From Botrytis cinerea B05.10 (lineage: Eukaryota > Ascomycota > Leotiomycetes > Helotiales > Sclerotiniaceae), in NCBI RefSeq assembly GCF_000143535.2, contig NC_037322.1:1426001-1490000 (forward strand): DNA of 64,000 bases. The letters are read 5' to 3'. A model generated the notes under the pieces. The model was not told the origin of the DNA. It saw nothing but the letters and a program-made list of their open reading frames with translations, and made no database searches. Below are positions 10,826-22,828 of this stretch, in pieces; position 1 is the first letter of the stretch; each line of letters starts with the position of its first letter. The position numbers and the translations under genes are program-made.

Positions 10826-12270
10826 TTACTCATACCGGTTGTTAGAATCATTCCAGTAGTCTTCTTCTGACATACAATGGACTAATTCATCACCGCCTGA
10901 ATCATAATCTTCTGAATCATCGTCTGAATCATCACTGTCTGAATCATAATAGACTGGATCATCACTGTCTGAATCATAATAGGCTGATTCAGACTCTTCT
11001 GTATCCAACTCTTCCTCCAGTGGTACGGGCAAGTCATCCACTGGATGTATCGAAGTTGGTGGACCAGAACTCGCCTTTGTGACGTACTCTTCTTGAAAGT
11101 CACCACTAGCATTACTCACCATTCTTAATGAGCTATGCATACCACGAGGGTCATGCTCACGCCACATGGAACCTGGGCGTGCACGTTTGACTCCATTACC
11201 GGGTCCAATCGCGTTCCACAATCCTGTACCTATCTGACGCTCATTTCGAAATTCATAAGCCACGTATTTAGGCACCGCACTCAGATGATGCTTAATTCTC
11301 AAATAATCTTCTCCGCCTCTTTCCTTTATCTCTTCGAACTGAGAAACTGTTTTTAGGAAAGGGTCGGTCGTCTTGAATTCTAATAGGTGAGCGGCGACAC
11401 CCTGCGCTTTCATCGCACTCATCTGAGCCCTAATGATCATTTTCCTCTTGGTAAGTTCACGTTGATGTCTCGTATTCATCTCGGAAATTTCATTCTTGGC
11501 TTCCTTCCTCTCCTCCTCTGTTCCATTCAGGATTTTGGCCTGAATTTCTGTCAAGGGTGCTGGCATGGCATCCGACAAAAACAAAAGCAGCGCGTTGAAA
11601 AGTCTACCATTTGGGCCAGGGCTATCGAGATTCGGAAACTCGTAGTGTGACATACACTTATTGTAATATTCTGCGGAAAATCGTGGAGCTCCGCGTTCGT
11701 TTGTAACTGTAGCAACAATCCTCGTTCTCTGGGTACGCAAATGTAACGCGCTTCGAGCCTTACTTTTACGATGCAACGGCAGCTCTAAACTGCCAGTGTG
11801 CTCGGAGAGGTGAGAATTCTCGGCGAGCCTAGGTAATTCTATGGGAAAAGAATCTGAAGTGGAATTTAGAACCAATGGTGTCTGCAAGTGCGCGCGAGCA
11901 GAGAGAGCCCCGGTAGACCCTCGTTGTACAGGCTCCTTCTCTTTGAGTTCAAGTTTCACCTTCTCTGCTTTCTAGTAATTCGTCAGCTTGTGTTGTTTCC
12001 TCATTAAGCCTTTTCATGTATTCTATCATGGCGACAAAAAGCTCCAAGCGACAGAGACATGCAGGCATGACTTACTTTATGACAAAGATCGATTCTATTT
12101 ATCGAGTCTTCTATCTGTACCCGGACGCGCTGATACTCCTGAATCGTCATTTTTCTATGCTCATCGAGCTCCGTCGCAGCAGACATAGCCGATTTCCAAT
12201 TTCGACCCGCGTAATAAGGAGCCTGAGGATGGTCTCTTCCAAAAGATTCTGGAGAATTAGCAGTCATCAT
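10826..12270 (-). CDS. Hypothetical protein with acidic Ser-Asp repeat tail
   Basis: Not recognised. Exons 12270-12076 and 11971-10826 splice in phase 0 (donor GTAAGT; acceptor TTACTAG with a GCTGAC branch point) to about 446 residues. The N-terminal 100 residues are charged and helical (DEHRKMTIQEYQRVRVQIED, KKAEKVKLELKEKE), a probable coiled coil. The middle has a second charged helix (EERKEAKNEISEMNTRHQRE). The last ~70 residues are strongly acidic, with tandem YDSDSDD units that also show as a short DNA repeat near 10,900-10,985. No signal peptide or membrane segment is seen. Without the intron the ORF lacks an ATG start, which supports the two-exon model. The gene may be lineage-specific; I assign no function. 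Confidence 0.65.
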
Positions 12271-15200
12271 ACAATTGTATAGGTAAGCTTACTATTGTTG
12301 TCCTGCACAAAGCAAGAGTTAAGAAAGCAATTCGCGGCGCTGCTCAGTTGGCAGCGCTGAATCATCTTTTGATCGCCCATCTTTTCGAGGCGCAGATTTT
12401 GTTTGTTTGTGTTTGTCAGTCTCTCTGAATGTTATTCGTAACTGTTCGATCGTGTGGTGTCTTCTGAAGTTTTATGCGTTGTGATGTCGTTTCCCTTTCG
12501 AACAATAAAATTGTATGTTTGTTTGTTTACTTGGGATGATGGTAGGAAGCTATGCGGAATTTCTTTTTTGATAGGGTCTGATAGCTCCTAATTTCAATGA
12601 GTTAGTCTAATGATTTGTCATGTCTACGTCAAACTTGAATATTGGAGAAAGCTTGGTCCAAATAGGGAAGTAACAGGAGCGAATTAAGTGATATGGCCGC
12701 ACCTACTTTGAGTTTTACTGCAACTCTGAAGTTTGTCCAGCTCGATATATGAATAATGATGATTTCTTGAAAGAACAATACCGAGTGTGTGTATCTTGTA
12801 CGAGGGAGAATAGAAAGTGTTGGATACAGAATAATTTGGGGGCTCGAGATCGTTGTGTATTTGCAGTCAGTTCAGTGTACGGGTTATATAAAATCAAGTA
12901 AAATATGGTTAAAGAACGATCAACGTCCTTTTTATGCTGTATGATTTTTTTAGGCTTTTGAAATTTAGGGTTTCTGTTCCACATACGTCATTAGTTCACT
13001 CCCCCCCCTCCTTTCGCTTATTATTGCGATCCTCAAACACAGCACAATTTCCATGCCAAGAACAGGATGAATTTCTTCAATTTTGGGTCAAATTTTGTGA
13101 TTTGAAAACGAAGAAAAAACTGATGGAATACATTGCATCCATGTTATCCTCTCACTATTTTTCCGATCTTTTCTTGATGATCTATGCAATCCTGACTGTA
13201 TTTCGAGAATCCAAAATTGAATGTTGGGGAATCATAGTGTACCTCAAGAGATGAGCTAGACCATCACTAAATAAATGTACGCCACGCACTGCCACTACGA
13301 GCTTATCTAGTACATATTATATTCCAATAAGAAGTCGGATTTGTAGATGATTTAAAGTTTTATTATTAGTTTTGAGGTAGACACCTACTAATTAGTTAGT
13401 TGTACGGTCGAGAACATGTGACCTCCCAAAAATTTAGCCGAGGGAACTTTACGGATGCCAAAGTTATCACCAAGTGTGCGATCCCATTTTGCATTACCAG
13501 CATTACCTGGCGCTATGAACTGTCAATTGTGCATGGCACTAACGACCGTTGATGGAGTCGATCATTGAATTTCCCTACCCATGTGGATACCCAGATCTCG
13601 GGTTTTACGAAGTTGTGGTGGGATTCTGAAGTGTATTGAAATCCAAGTAATACTACTTGCGCCGACGTCTCCATTGAGACAGAACGGAAGCCACTTTACT
13701 CCAAAGTCATTCAGAACTGTCCTCCATTCATAGATATATTGTGTTTAGTTTTTTGATCAAGATAGAAGTTTTGAGACACAATTTAATATCGAAATCAAAT
13801 TTGAAATGCATCTCAAATCTATACTCGCTATCAGCTAGGTTACGCAAAGTCAATTTGATCATGACTGATGGTTAACTTGTCCAAAACAGAATTCACTAGC
13901 AGCGAATAAGCTTTTCTATCTAGTACAGAATGTGAATAGACTTTACAGTAGTCTGAAATTTCAATGAGTTCCGAAAATGGGACTTTAAGTCGATCAATCG
14001 TGCAGTAAGCACAAACAGAGATGTCTCAGAACTTTTACCGGCAATTAATCGATAACAAGTGGGCGTGGCCAAGGAATCAAATTGATGCCGAGCAACATTG
14101 CCCAGAAATAAAATGGCAATGAGAATGTTCGAGAGATACGTGTAATAAATATGTCAGATGTGGTCTTGCTTTCTATTCTCATCATCTTGTGATTGAATTG
14201 TCGCCGCGTTCAAATGCCATGATATAATTTCTGGCGCACTCCCATCACACAGAGATGAAAGTATCTACGATGTAACAGGGTACGCATAAGTACACTACGT
14301 CAAGGAAGACACCGACGCAATGCCTTTCATTTTCAAATTTTGGATGCGCACACTTTTTTTTACTAAAACGTGGGACACCTTTTCAGATTCACAATTTATC
14401 AAGCAAGTGTACTAGTAGCAAATGAACTGGAGAAGAAAATTGATTGAGGGATGAAATTGTTATTTAGACTATCACATGATCAAATTGATGCCAGAAGTAA
14501 TTTCTGATTCCGAGATTTTCAATGCCAGTAATTTTGTGCTGTGCGTAGAACGAGTTCGACTCGAGGTGTATGGCTGATGAGAGCACCTTCGAGCCTATAG
14601 TTGTGCACTAAATGAAGTAATATATATCTACATCTATTTATGTCTACAGCGAGGCAGAAGAGTGAAAGATGGCAGTTCGTGAGATGAATCGTATGGACAT
14701 GTATTTTCTTCGTACTTTTTTGTGTGATTGTGTTTCGACTAAGCGAGTTTTCACCCAACTTTACATATACTTTAATATCAACTGCCGAGGACACAAGTTT
14801 GGCAAACAACACGAAAACCAAAAAACCAACGTAATGAGATTCCATGAGGTGCTTTGGATTGACTGCTGCTCTGGAAGCGTCTCAGTTGGGTTTGGACCGC
14901 CGTTGCAGTTAGAAAACGATATTGTCCCCGAAATTTAGTATTTTCCACTATGACTCGCATATTGAGAAGGTCGGGAAATACTCAGTTCATCCAGGCCTAT
15001 AATGCTCACCATTTGAAGGATTCTTGCTTCTCTTCTTCAAACGTGTCACAGGAATCACTATCCATTTAATAGTAGAAGAGAGGCGAAATTTTTAAAATGA
15101 TACTTATGGCCCGCATCGTGATACGCCGTACATTTATAATTCAGAGATCCTGAAACCCTGTTAGATGCATGGAGCTCATGGAAGATAGTGAGAAGCATGA

Positions 15201-15542
15201 ATATTTGAAACACAGCAAGACTTACAAAAGAATGCAGTAGTGACCACCTGCTACCATAGAATTTCTGTTTCGTGAGCCTTTGAATGATAAATTCTACTCC
15301 ATGTGACCTTTACCTTTGTGGTTATGAAGAGTCGTATTTTGAATTGAATGGTATTACTTCAATTAGAAAAACTATTTTGATTTCCAAGCAGGAAAAATAA
15401 TTGATGTCACTATTGGGTACGCCTGTAAGCAAGTATCTGGCTCAAAGTAAAATTTAATCCTAAGTGTAATCGGGTTTTCCTAGATCTTTCCTACACACAA
15501 CACGCTATGATGAAGTATCTATTGATAAGTCGAGTTATTTAT
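12271..15542. other. Gene-free region of about 3.3 kb
   Basis: No coding sequence is supported on either strand. The few open frames under 110 codons are AT-rich and not protein-like. The first few hundred bases should contain the promoter of the minus-strand hypothetical gene. Unassigned inter-genic DNA, possibly old degraded repeats. Confidence 0.5.
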
Positions 15543-16630
15543 AGAAATATCATTTCAGGTATGCAACAAAACACATTTTCTTTTGTCTGGCAGGAGTGTG
15601 ATTGGTAGGAAGTAGTCTGCGAGCAAGATGGATGCCAAGAATCTTCTTATTAGCCAAATATCGATTTATAACTCTTCAGATCTACAAGTGATTCTAGACT
15701 ATGACATAACCATAGAAGTATGAAGTTATTTATAGAAATTTCATTTCAGATATGCAACAAGGGACTGTATTGCATTTATCTAGTATTTGATAGGTGAAAG
15801 ATAGTGACCTAAAGGTTAGTTTGCGGCGTATTTTTTGACAGGGAGACTCAGATATGCAACAGAAAGCCGTTATCATTCAATCTAGGATGTGATAGGCGAA
15901 AGATGATAAGTTAAAAGTTAGCTGGCGGTCTATCTTTTGACAGATGGATTCAGATATGCAACAAGAGACTGAATGTTTTTACACCAAACTTGATAGGTGC
16001 AATATTATTAGCTAATGGTTAGCCGTTTGTATGATGTTTGACAGATGGACGAGATGTGCAACAAGTGACCATAACAGCTCTACAAAGAACTTGATAGGTG
16101 CAAGATTATAAGCTAAAGGTTATCTAGCGGTCTTATTTTTGACAGGTGGATGAGATGTGCAACAGAATACAGTTATGATTCAATCTGGAATCTGATAGGT
16201 GCGAAATCGTGGATGGAAAGTTAGTTAGCTTCCTAATCTTTTAACAGGTAGACTCAGATATGCAACATAACACCATTTCTTTTCTACTCAAAGTGTGATA
16301 GGACAGATACGAGGATCTAGTATTAGAGTAGGAAGTTAGTTATTAGCTTCCTAATCTTTTGACAGGTGGATTCAGATATGCAACATGACACCATTTCTTT
16401 TCTATTCAAATTACAATAGGACAAATATGAGGATCTAGTATTAAAATAGGAAGTTAGTTAGCTTCCTAATCTTTTAATAGGTAGACTCAGATATGCAACA
16501 TAATATCATTTCTTTTCTATTCAAAGTGTGATAGAATAAATATAAGGATCTAATATTAGAGTAGGAAGTTAGTTAGCTTCCTAATCTTTTAACAGGTAGA
16601 CTCAGATATGCAACGAAATGGACAGGACAT
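15543..16630. repeat. Tandem array of ~101-bp and ~115-bp units with TCAGATATGCAACA block
   Basis: Ten copies of TGCAACA/TGCAACG at 15562, 15753, 15855, 15957, 16057, 16158, 16261, 16379, 16494 and 16609. The steps are 191, 102, 102, 100, 101, 103, 118, 115 and 115 bp. Units share three blocks: (1) CTTTTGACAGRTGGAYTCAGATATGCAACA-like sequence, (2) TGATAGGTGMAAGAT about 30 bp after block 1, and (3) a GTTAGCT-type stretch. The ~25 bp between blocks 1 and 2 vary from unit to unit. The last four copies are the most alike and are preceded by a perfect hairpin, AGGAAGTTAGTTAGCTTCCT. No open reading frame runs through the array. Function unknown; a satellite or a multi-copy non-coding RNA locus are both possible. 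Confidence 0.8.
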
Positions 16631-18782
16631 TTACTACAACAAGTGTGGCGGTGAGAAGTAACCAATCAGAGCGACAAGCAAGTTCTATTGTAAATATTCT
16701 TTAAATCTCCTTCCAGAATTGTGAGATATACCTTATCGTAATTAATAAATGTGTCATTTTTTGTCAAAATTCCGTTTAGAACACCCCTATCATCAGCCTC
16801 TCGAGTCCTAGAGGAATGTCTCGTTGGACACCTGGCAGACGTTCATGTTGCCTGACACTGTCATGTGATTTATACTCTCGAGGATGTTTATACCCGACGA
16901 TAGCGGTACCTCGAGAGCGTATCTTTCATCATTGCAATCTGTACTCAGCGACAGAATTATTGCCTAAGGCATTTCGGTGGCCCTACTTGAAATAAGCGAA
17001 AGTTAAATACTCACCTAGCGAGCTTAGCATCTGACGATACGATCTTAACTACAGTAGCGGATTTTCGTTTGTATCTAGTGAAGTAATAAATTCCGAGCAT
17101 GCAGTACTTCCGATACGATGGTTCGAGGTGAGATCGGAAAATAGAGGTTCCTTAATCGGTACTATTATTTGACGTATTAGGTTGCATTATCAAACATTCG
17201 GAGCTTTCATATGTAGTAAATTATTGCTCTTCTTCTATATAGTTCTTTTTGTATAGAGTGTGAGGAAAAGATCCAAGATTGCCTAACGTTCGTCACTCAA
17301 AGCAGGCGAGGAGCTGGTTATCAAATTATGGGTGATTGGTGTCAATGCCGACTTATTGAGCTTTTCCTTAGATGGGCAGATTCTATACCGCATCCAGCTC
17401 AGCCCCTCCATTGAAAAATTGTTAATTGTGATAATTAACCTAACTTGATCCTGCTTTTTTGCTTTCGGCTAGTGAATGGATTGGTTGGATCCATTTGAAA
17501 TCGATTCCAGCCTTCCATGCCTTTTTATGTAACAATACGGTTGATACATTCTTGCCATGATGTCCTTAACCACGCTGTATTCTATTGTTTCAACGGCGAT
17601 TGAAACCTAATTTTGCCATTTATCCGTTATCTCTTATCCAGACATGCAACATGGTGAACTCAATCATGATTTGCTCGGAATATACCAAAACCCTTCCTCA
17701 AGCCCCTTTTCTGAATGAACAATCTCAGAATTACGGATCACATTTTCAGTATAGCTTGCGATATATACGGCAAACCTCAATTCAAGATGCAAAATCGCGT
17801 CTTCAGATAAAGCGATGTTTAAAGAATGGTCCGTGTAATTGAGGTGTCTTGAGCAGCTTCTTTTCATATGAGATCTCATTCATGTATACAGCATAGGAAT
17901 GCCAAATTATTCTTGCATAGGTGACTTAACTGCGCAATAAATAGAGAGCTTGATTCAGACATGCAACACTGGTCACTTAAATCGCACGCATGTAGTTTGA
18001 TATACTTGGCGTCCAATGAAATGCTGGCAAACGGGTGAAAATACCACCTGAGCAAGCTAGACGTTCTATTAATAGAAGCACACATCCCAGATGTGCAACA
18101 TGAGGAGTTCAGATAACACTTCTGATAGAGGGCTGAAAAGAGATCAGGGTATTCTGAGATGCTAATCTGTCGCTAGATTATCTTGCTACACAGGTCATGG
18201 TGGGCATACTACATACACATTGTTCAGTGTGCTGGATATACGGGGGTAAAGATTATGTAAATAATTCCGATGCTAGTCTCTATCATAATTTACTTTTCTC
18301 GATTTTTTGTTTTCTTTATTGTGATCTCTACTCGACTTCGAGTTCAACTAATTGGACTTACCTATTCAGTTAATAGAGGAAAATTCAACCCCTTCCTTTC
18401 TACTCCGATCCAAGGATATTTTAGTTCTCACTACATTTATATGAATATTTCAGATTTCAAAGCCTAATGATACATTAGATAAGTTACAGATTAGAGTTGC
18501 TATTATGAAGGTGATGCAATACTTTTCAGATTAACAAATTAAGCGCCCTACAAAAGCAGTTGAGACTTATGTTCTGTGTGTTGATTTGTTTACTCAAATA
18601 TCTCAAATGACGTTCACGATGCCAGTTAAGGTTGGTGTATAGAAAAGAATTGTTCTGAATGAAATAATTGTATGAATTTTACAGAAGATAATGTCGATAT
18701 CTCTATAGCGTTACAAGCAGTACAAGAATCCGATGAAAAGAGATTGAAATAACTAAATATGACAGACAGATTGAGCTAAGAT
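16631..18782. other. Gene-free region with scattered degenerate array units
   Basis: No coding sequence is supported. Three further copies of the array's key block occur at 17645, 17962 and 18094 (CAGACATGCAACA, CAGACATGCAACA, CAGATGTGCAACA). The one at 18094 is followed at the usual distance by CTGATAGAGG, the second conserved block. The array therefore probably once extended to about 18,150 and has decayed. The last 600 bp should contain the 3' end of the monooxygenase transcript. Confidence 0.5.
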
Positions 18783-20900
18783 TCAGGAAGATTGAATTCC
18801 CGATCTTACGACCTCTACAACTTTGACACCCCTTAATCCCTTAATTATGTTCGCTAGAGTTGGGAATGCCATTTCCAACTCCCCATTTTCCAGATCCGTA
18901 AATACAATTTCAGCCTTTCCAGCCTTCCATCTCCTTTCTCCCTCCGCTGTCGGTATTGAAGGATAAGTTGTCGCGTACTCTGCATCTTGTCCCCTTTTCA
19001 TACTTGATGGAATGGCCTTATAATGTAAAACCGGATTTTGAAGAGCAGACTCAGCATCTGGAGTCTCCTCCAAATCATTCAAGGTCAGGCGACAAAATTC
19101 GGTACCTTCCCAACCAGCACTCAATACGAACGACGATTCAGAGCTAGTTTTTTCATCCAAAGTTGCGAAGACCTTCGAGAAGCCTAACTCTTCTCGGCCA
19201 GTGATGATTGGATCGGCCATGTTTTCGAAGAGAACTGGTAGGAAATCACCTTTCAATTCGGCCGAATCACCAGAATTGCTGTCCGAGGAATTCTTATGTA
19301 CGATATCATGAACATATAACCCCAGCAGCGAATATCCCCGACCTCCAAGCCACTCCAGATTTCCCAAGCGTGTGACTGAAAATGTGGCAGTTGCCCACAT
19401 ACCCTCTGTACTAAATTGGAAATCACCGGATGGCAAAAGAGTCGATAGATAACTCTTGTATGTTTTGAAGGTGATATAACTTGTTTTGTATGTCGCCTTC
19501 AACACCCCTCTTTGTCTTCCATTGAGATCTTGTCTTGGGCCTGGACTAGGCCCAAAGGACATTGGCATCCTTCGGTACAGAGCGCTTTTGTTCAAATCCC
19601 GAATCAAAATTCCATGCGCATGATCGTAAGCATCATGTGATAGGTTTGTCTGCATAAATTGCATGGGATCTATAACCTCTCCTCCATGCTTTCCACGAGC
19701 AGTCTTAAACGCAGCTTGGCGACTGTAGTCTTGTACGAGTGTAGCACGATCGTATCTGGCTTGGACGTAAAGCTTCAAACGTTGCTGGATTTCAGATGGT
19801 CGAGTACCCAAAGGAAACAAAGCTCCAATTGCTGCACTATCTTCTATTGCCTGGGCACCGCCTTGTCCTTGGTGTGGAAGAAATCCATGAGCTGCATCCC
19901 CAAGGAGTGCCACTTTCCCGTGAACCCAATTTTCTCTCCCCATTTCCTCGTGATCCAGTAAATTCCACAGTTTGATATCTTCAGCGGAAGCTTTGGCTAG
20001 TAGGGCTTGGACATCATCTTTAAATGAAGTGTAACAACTCAACAGGGTGTCTTTGGATGCACTTTGACTCCACTCTTCTGAACTAGCTTCCGTTTCTTCT
20101 TCCGGATGCAGTGCCACAAAATTTAACAAAGTATTGTTTCTACATGGATACGCAACTAGTCTTCGATCCTTTCCGTAAAGTAGGAGTAGCTGTCCATTTT
20201 TCTCAACGAAATGTGCTGTCTTAGGATCCGCTCGAATCTCATCGATTGGAATCAAGAATCTGAAAGCGTTGGTTCCAGATGACTCTGGCGGCGGAAGATC
20301 CTTCGAAAGTAAAGATCTGATCTTTGAATGAATGCCATCTGCAGCGATTATGAAATCGCCCGTGTGAGTAGATCCATTCTCCAAAGTTAGAGATGGAGTG
20401 TCAACATCAACAGACGCAACCCTGCTTCGAGTATGCAGAATTGCTGGCGTTCCTTTGCCTTCTGTGGAAGTAGCAATGTCTTTCAGTGCATTGTGAAGGT
20501 CTACTCTGTGAATAAATTGCCAAGGGTATGGAAAGACCTTTGATAGACCTCTCACATCTTTGGAAAATACCAATTCTCCGTCCGGTCGATATTCCGATAC
20601 CCATTCTGTCTGATTTGCGCCATGATCCTCTGGCACCATGCCAAACCTTCTTAGCAGACCGTTCACATTGCTTGGAATGTGTATTGCTGCACCAGTCTCA
20701 GATGCGAAGCGAGACTGTTCAAAGATCTATCTCATCGTCAGTTTCGGTATCTCGGGTACAATTAAGGGACTTTTTCACACCTCCACAATGTGTCCTGCTT
20801 GCCGTAGGAAAATCGCTGCTGAGAGACCTCCAATCCCACCACCCGCTATCAATACCTTTAAAGGTTTGTACTGGTCGTTAGTGTTGTCGTTGGTAGTCAT
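18783..20900 (-). CDS. FAD monooxygenase (salicylate-hydroxylase type) fused to an ADC-like domain
   Basis: Exons 20900-20781 and 20726-18783 (54-nt intron) give about 687 residues. The FAD domain shows GGGIGG at residues 20-25, the DG motif (ADGIHSKIRS) near 170 and GDAAHGFLPHQGQGG near 316, in the order of class A flavoprotein hydroxylases. Such enzymes hydroxylate aromatic rings with NAD(P)H and oxygen. These proteins normally end around residue 400-430. This one continues for ~250 residues resembling the acetoacetate decarboxylase family: LLGLYVHDIV, FENMADPIITGREELGFSK (about 540-558) and VLHYKAIPS. In that family the signature usually reads GFPKK; here it is GFSKV, so one of the paired lysines is lost. 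The substrate is unknown. The gene is divergent from the cupin gene across a 691-bp promoter. The start gives a canonical beta-strand/GxGxxG N-terminus. Confidence 0.88.
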
Positions 20901-21591
20901 AGTTAATTCGATATTCTACAGTATGGAGATCAAAACACCTCGGAAGTGAATTTGCTTTCTGGTACTGCTAGACGTGGGATTTGATGATTGTCGTCAGTAT
21001 TCTCACGAGAAGTCAGAAGGTTAAACATAAGCATATTCTCATGGACACAAAATCTCCGAGGTGAAGTCCGTTCACTGACTTTCCTGCCGGAACATAGCCA
21101 TTTGTTTTCGAATCGGAACTTGATTAGCTCCTACTCCAGAAGGCAAGATTAGTTTCTGTATGTGGTCTCGGATATCATGATCCACTACCGGTTATGGGGC
21201 CCCGCACCCACCGGCAGTTTCGTTGTACCTTTTATATCGTCACCCTCCACTCGGCCCCACACAATTTTTGCGACGTGCGGACATTTCTTCAACTACTAAT
21301 TCCGGACACAAAAACCACGGAAAGACTATCGTACGACAGGGAGTATTTCAATTCCAGGGTGACATTTAACTAATTAATTATTGGACTGTCCGGTTCCTAT
21401 TTGTGGCATTTGTCTTACCTGTAGGTACTTGTTCACGTATCCAGTTACCTATCCTTGACTATATAGGAGACTATCACAATACAGATCCAACGAACATATA
21501 CCGATAATCAACCCTTCATATCTACAAGTATCTATTTCAGTATACCTCACTCATCTTTTGAGACCAAGCTTTACACTCCATAATCTCCAAA
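20901..21591. promoter_or_regulatory. Divergent promoter, monooxygenase / cupin
   Basis: Shared 691-bp upstream region. It contains several CGG/CCG triplets of the kind read by Zn2Cys6 regulators, among them an inverted pair of TGTCCGG: CCGGACA at 21302-21308 and TGTCCGG at 21388-21394. The same heptamer occurs upstream of the CocE-type gene at 25483-25489. A regulator binding there is inference only. Confidence 0.45.
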
Positions 21592-22149
21592 ATGGTTAAT
21601 TCAGTAGAGCCTAGCCCTCTCCCCAAAATCTCCCGACACATCACCGACCATGATCGCGACGGAAAAGCCATCATATCCTCTTCCCTCGCCGCAGAATCTA
21701 CCTGGACCTACACTAAAGGAGCTAATTTCTTTCTGGGATACTGCACATCAGAATTTCCGGTAGAAATGAGTTCCAACAAAGACATATCAAGCTACACAGA
21801 CTACCTATCTTCTCCACCAGGTCTAGTCATTCCAGGGGGCAACGTCCTCCGAGTTGTGGATATGGAGCCTGGACTCACGTCGCCGATGCATAGAACTACG
21901 AGCTTGGATTATGGAGTGGTTATCGAGGGTGAAGTAGAGTTGATTTTGGACGGGGGTGAAAAGAGGATTATGAAGAGAGGTGATATCTGTGTGCAGAGGG
22001 CTACGGCTCATGCTTGGAGAAACTGTAGTGAGACAGAGTGGGCGAGGATGCTGTATGTTTTGACGGAGGCAAAGCCAGTTATTGGGGAAGATGGAAAGGA
22101 GATGAAGGAGGATTTGGGTGGAATGGTTGGAGTGAGGAAGAGTGAGTAA
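21592..22149 (+). CDS. Cupin-domain protein, 185 aa
   Basis: Single exon, 185 residues. A small cupin barrel (about 75-155) is visible. Motif 1 reads MEPGLTSPMHRTTSLDYGVVIEGEVEL and motif 2 GGEKRIMKRGDICVQRATAHAWRN. The metal-site residues of motif 1 (His, then Asp in place of the usual Glu/His spacing, then the GEVEL glycine turn) and the His in AHAWRN are recognisable. Such single-domain fungal cupins are found in catabolic and secondary-metabolite clusters, with roles ranging from dioxygenase or isomerase to unknown, so no reaction is assigned. Transcribed away from the monooxygenase and toward the CocE-type hydrolase. Confidence 0.85.
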   Translation: MVNSVEPSPLPKISRHITDHDRDGKAIISSSLAAESTWTYTKGANFFLGYCTSEFPVEMSSNKDISSYTDYLSSPPGLVIPGGNVLRVVDMEPGLTSPMHRTTSLDYGVVIEGEVELILDGGEKRIMKRGDICVQRATAHAWRNCSETEWARMLYVLTEAKPVIGEDGKEMKEDLGGMVGVRKSE

Positions 22150-22828
22150 GGATGTGTGAAGAGATAGCTAGATCCATGTCTGAAGGTTCTGCAATATGAA
22201 CATTCATGTGTACTTATATCATCGGTAGATATAGTTTCATGTTCAATTGGATTGATTTAAGAATAAGAGATTTCTGTCCGAGGACAATTATATGCATAGA
22301 TATGATTTGTGAAACAATTATAGACTCTCAAGTTCTCACTCAATATCATCAGCTATTCATAAAGTGGATAAGTACACATCCTATGTGATATCAATTTATT
22401 TACTGTTGCTTGATCTTGGAGCTCCCGGATGCTTGATACACTCATCCCATGTTGAGAATAATACTGGCAGGATATTATAGACACCAGACTATAGTCCTTC
22501 AAGGTTCGGGACTTGGGACACAACTTTGTGGGAAGTTCGTGAACGATGTATGACGGCCAAAAAACATTTCCTAGACTTATTCACCACCACAAAGGTCTTT
22601 AACCTCCGAAAGAATAATATATAAGATCACATATGATGTTTGCCATTTCTAGTGCGAACTGCACATTCTATTTCATACACAGCATTAAGACTCAACACAC
22701 TTAGCTTTTAGTCATCCACGCTTTTAAAAAAGCGATGTTGTACACCAGAATTAAACCATCAAAATTATATGAAACGTTCAATTCTATATTCTTAGAACAC
22801 CACATGATAAACATGTATGTCTAAATGT
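22150..22828. other. Convergent 3' region, cupin / hydrolase
   Basis: AT-rich stretch holding two 3' untranslated regions. No gene or recognisable element is seen. Confidence 0.5.

Noticed and set aside
14519..14960. Possible tRNA or small gene around a GAGTTCGACTCGAGG sequence
   Set aside because: It resembles a B box, but no A box, acceptor stem or cloverleaf could be assembled. The local open frames are AT-rich chance frames.
15543..16630. CRISPR-like array (repeat blocks with variable spacers)
   Set aside because: This is eukaryotic DNA, the units are imperfect and over 100 bp, the spacer-like windows are flanked by two different blocks, and no cas gene is near.
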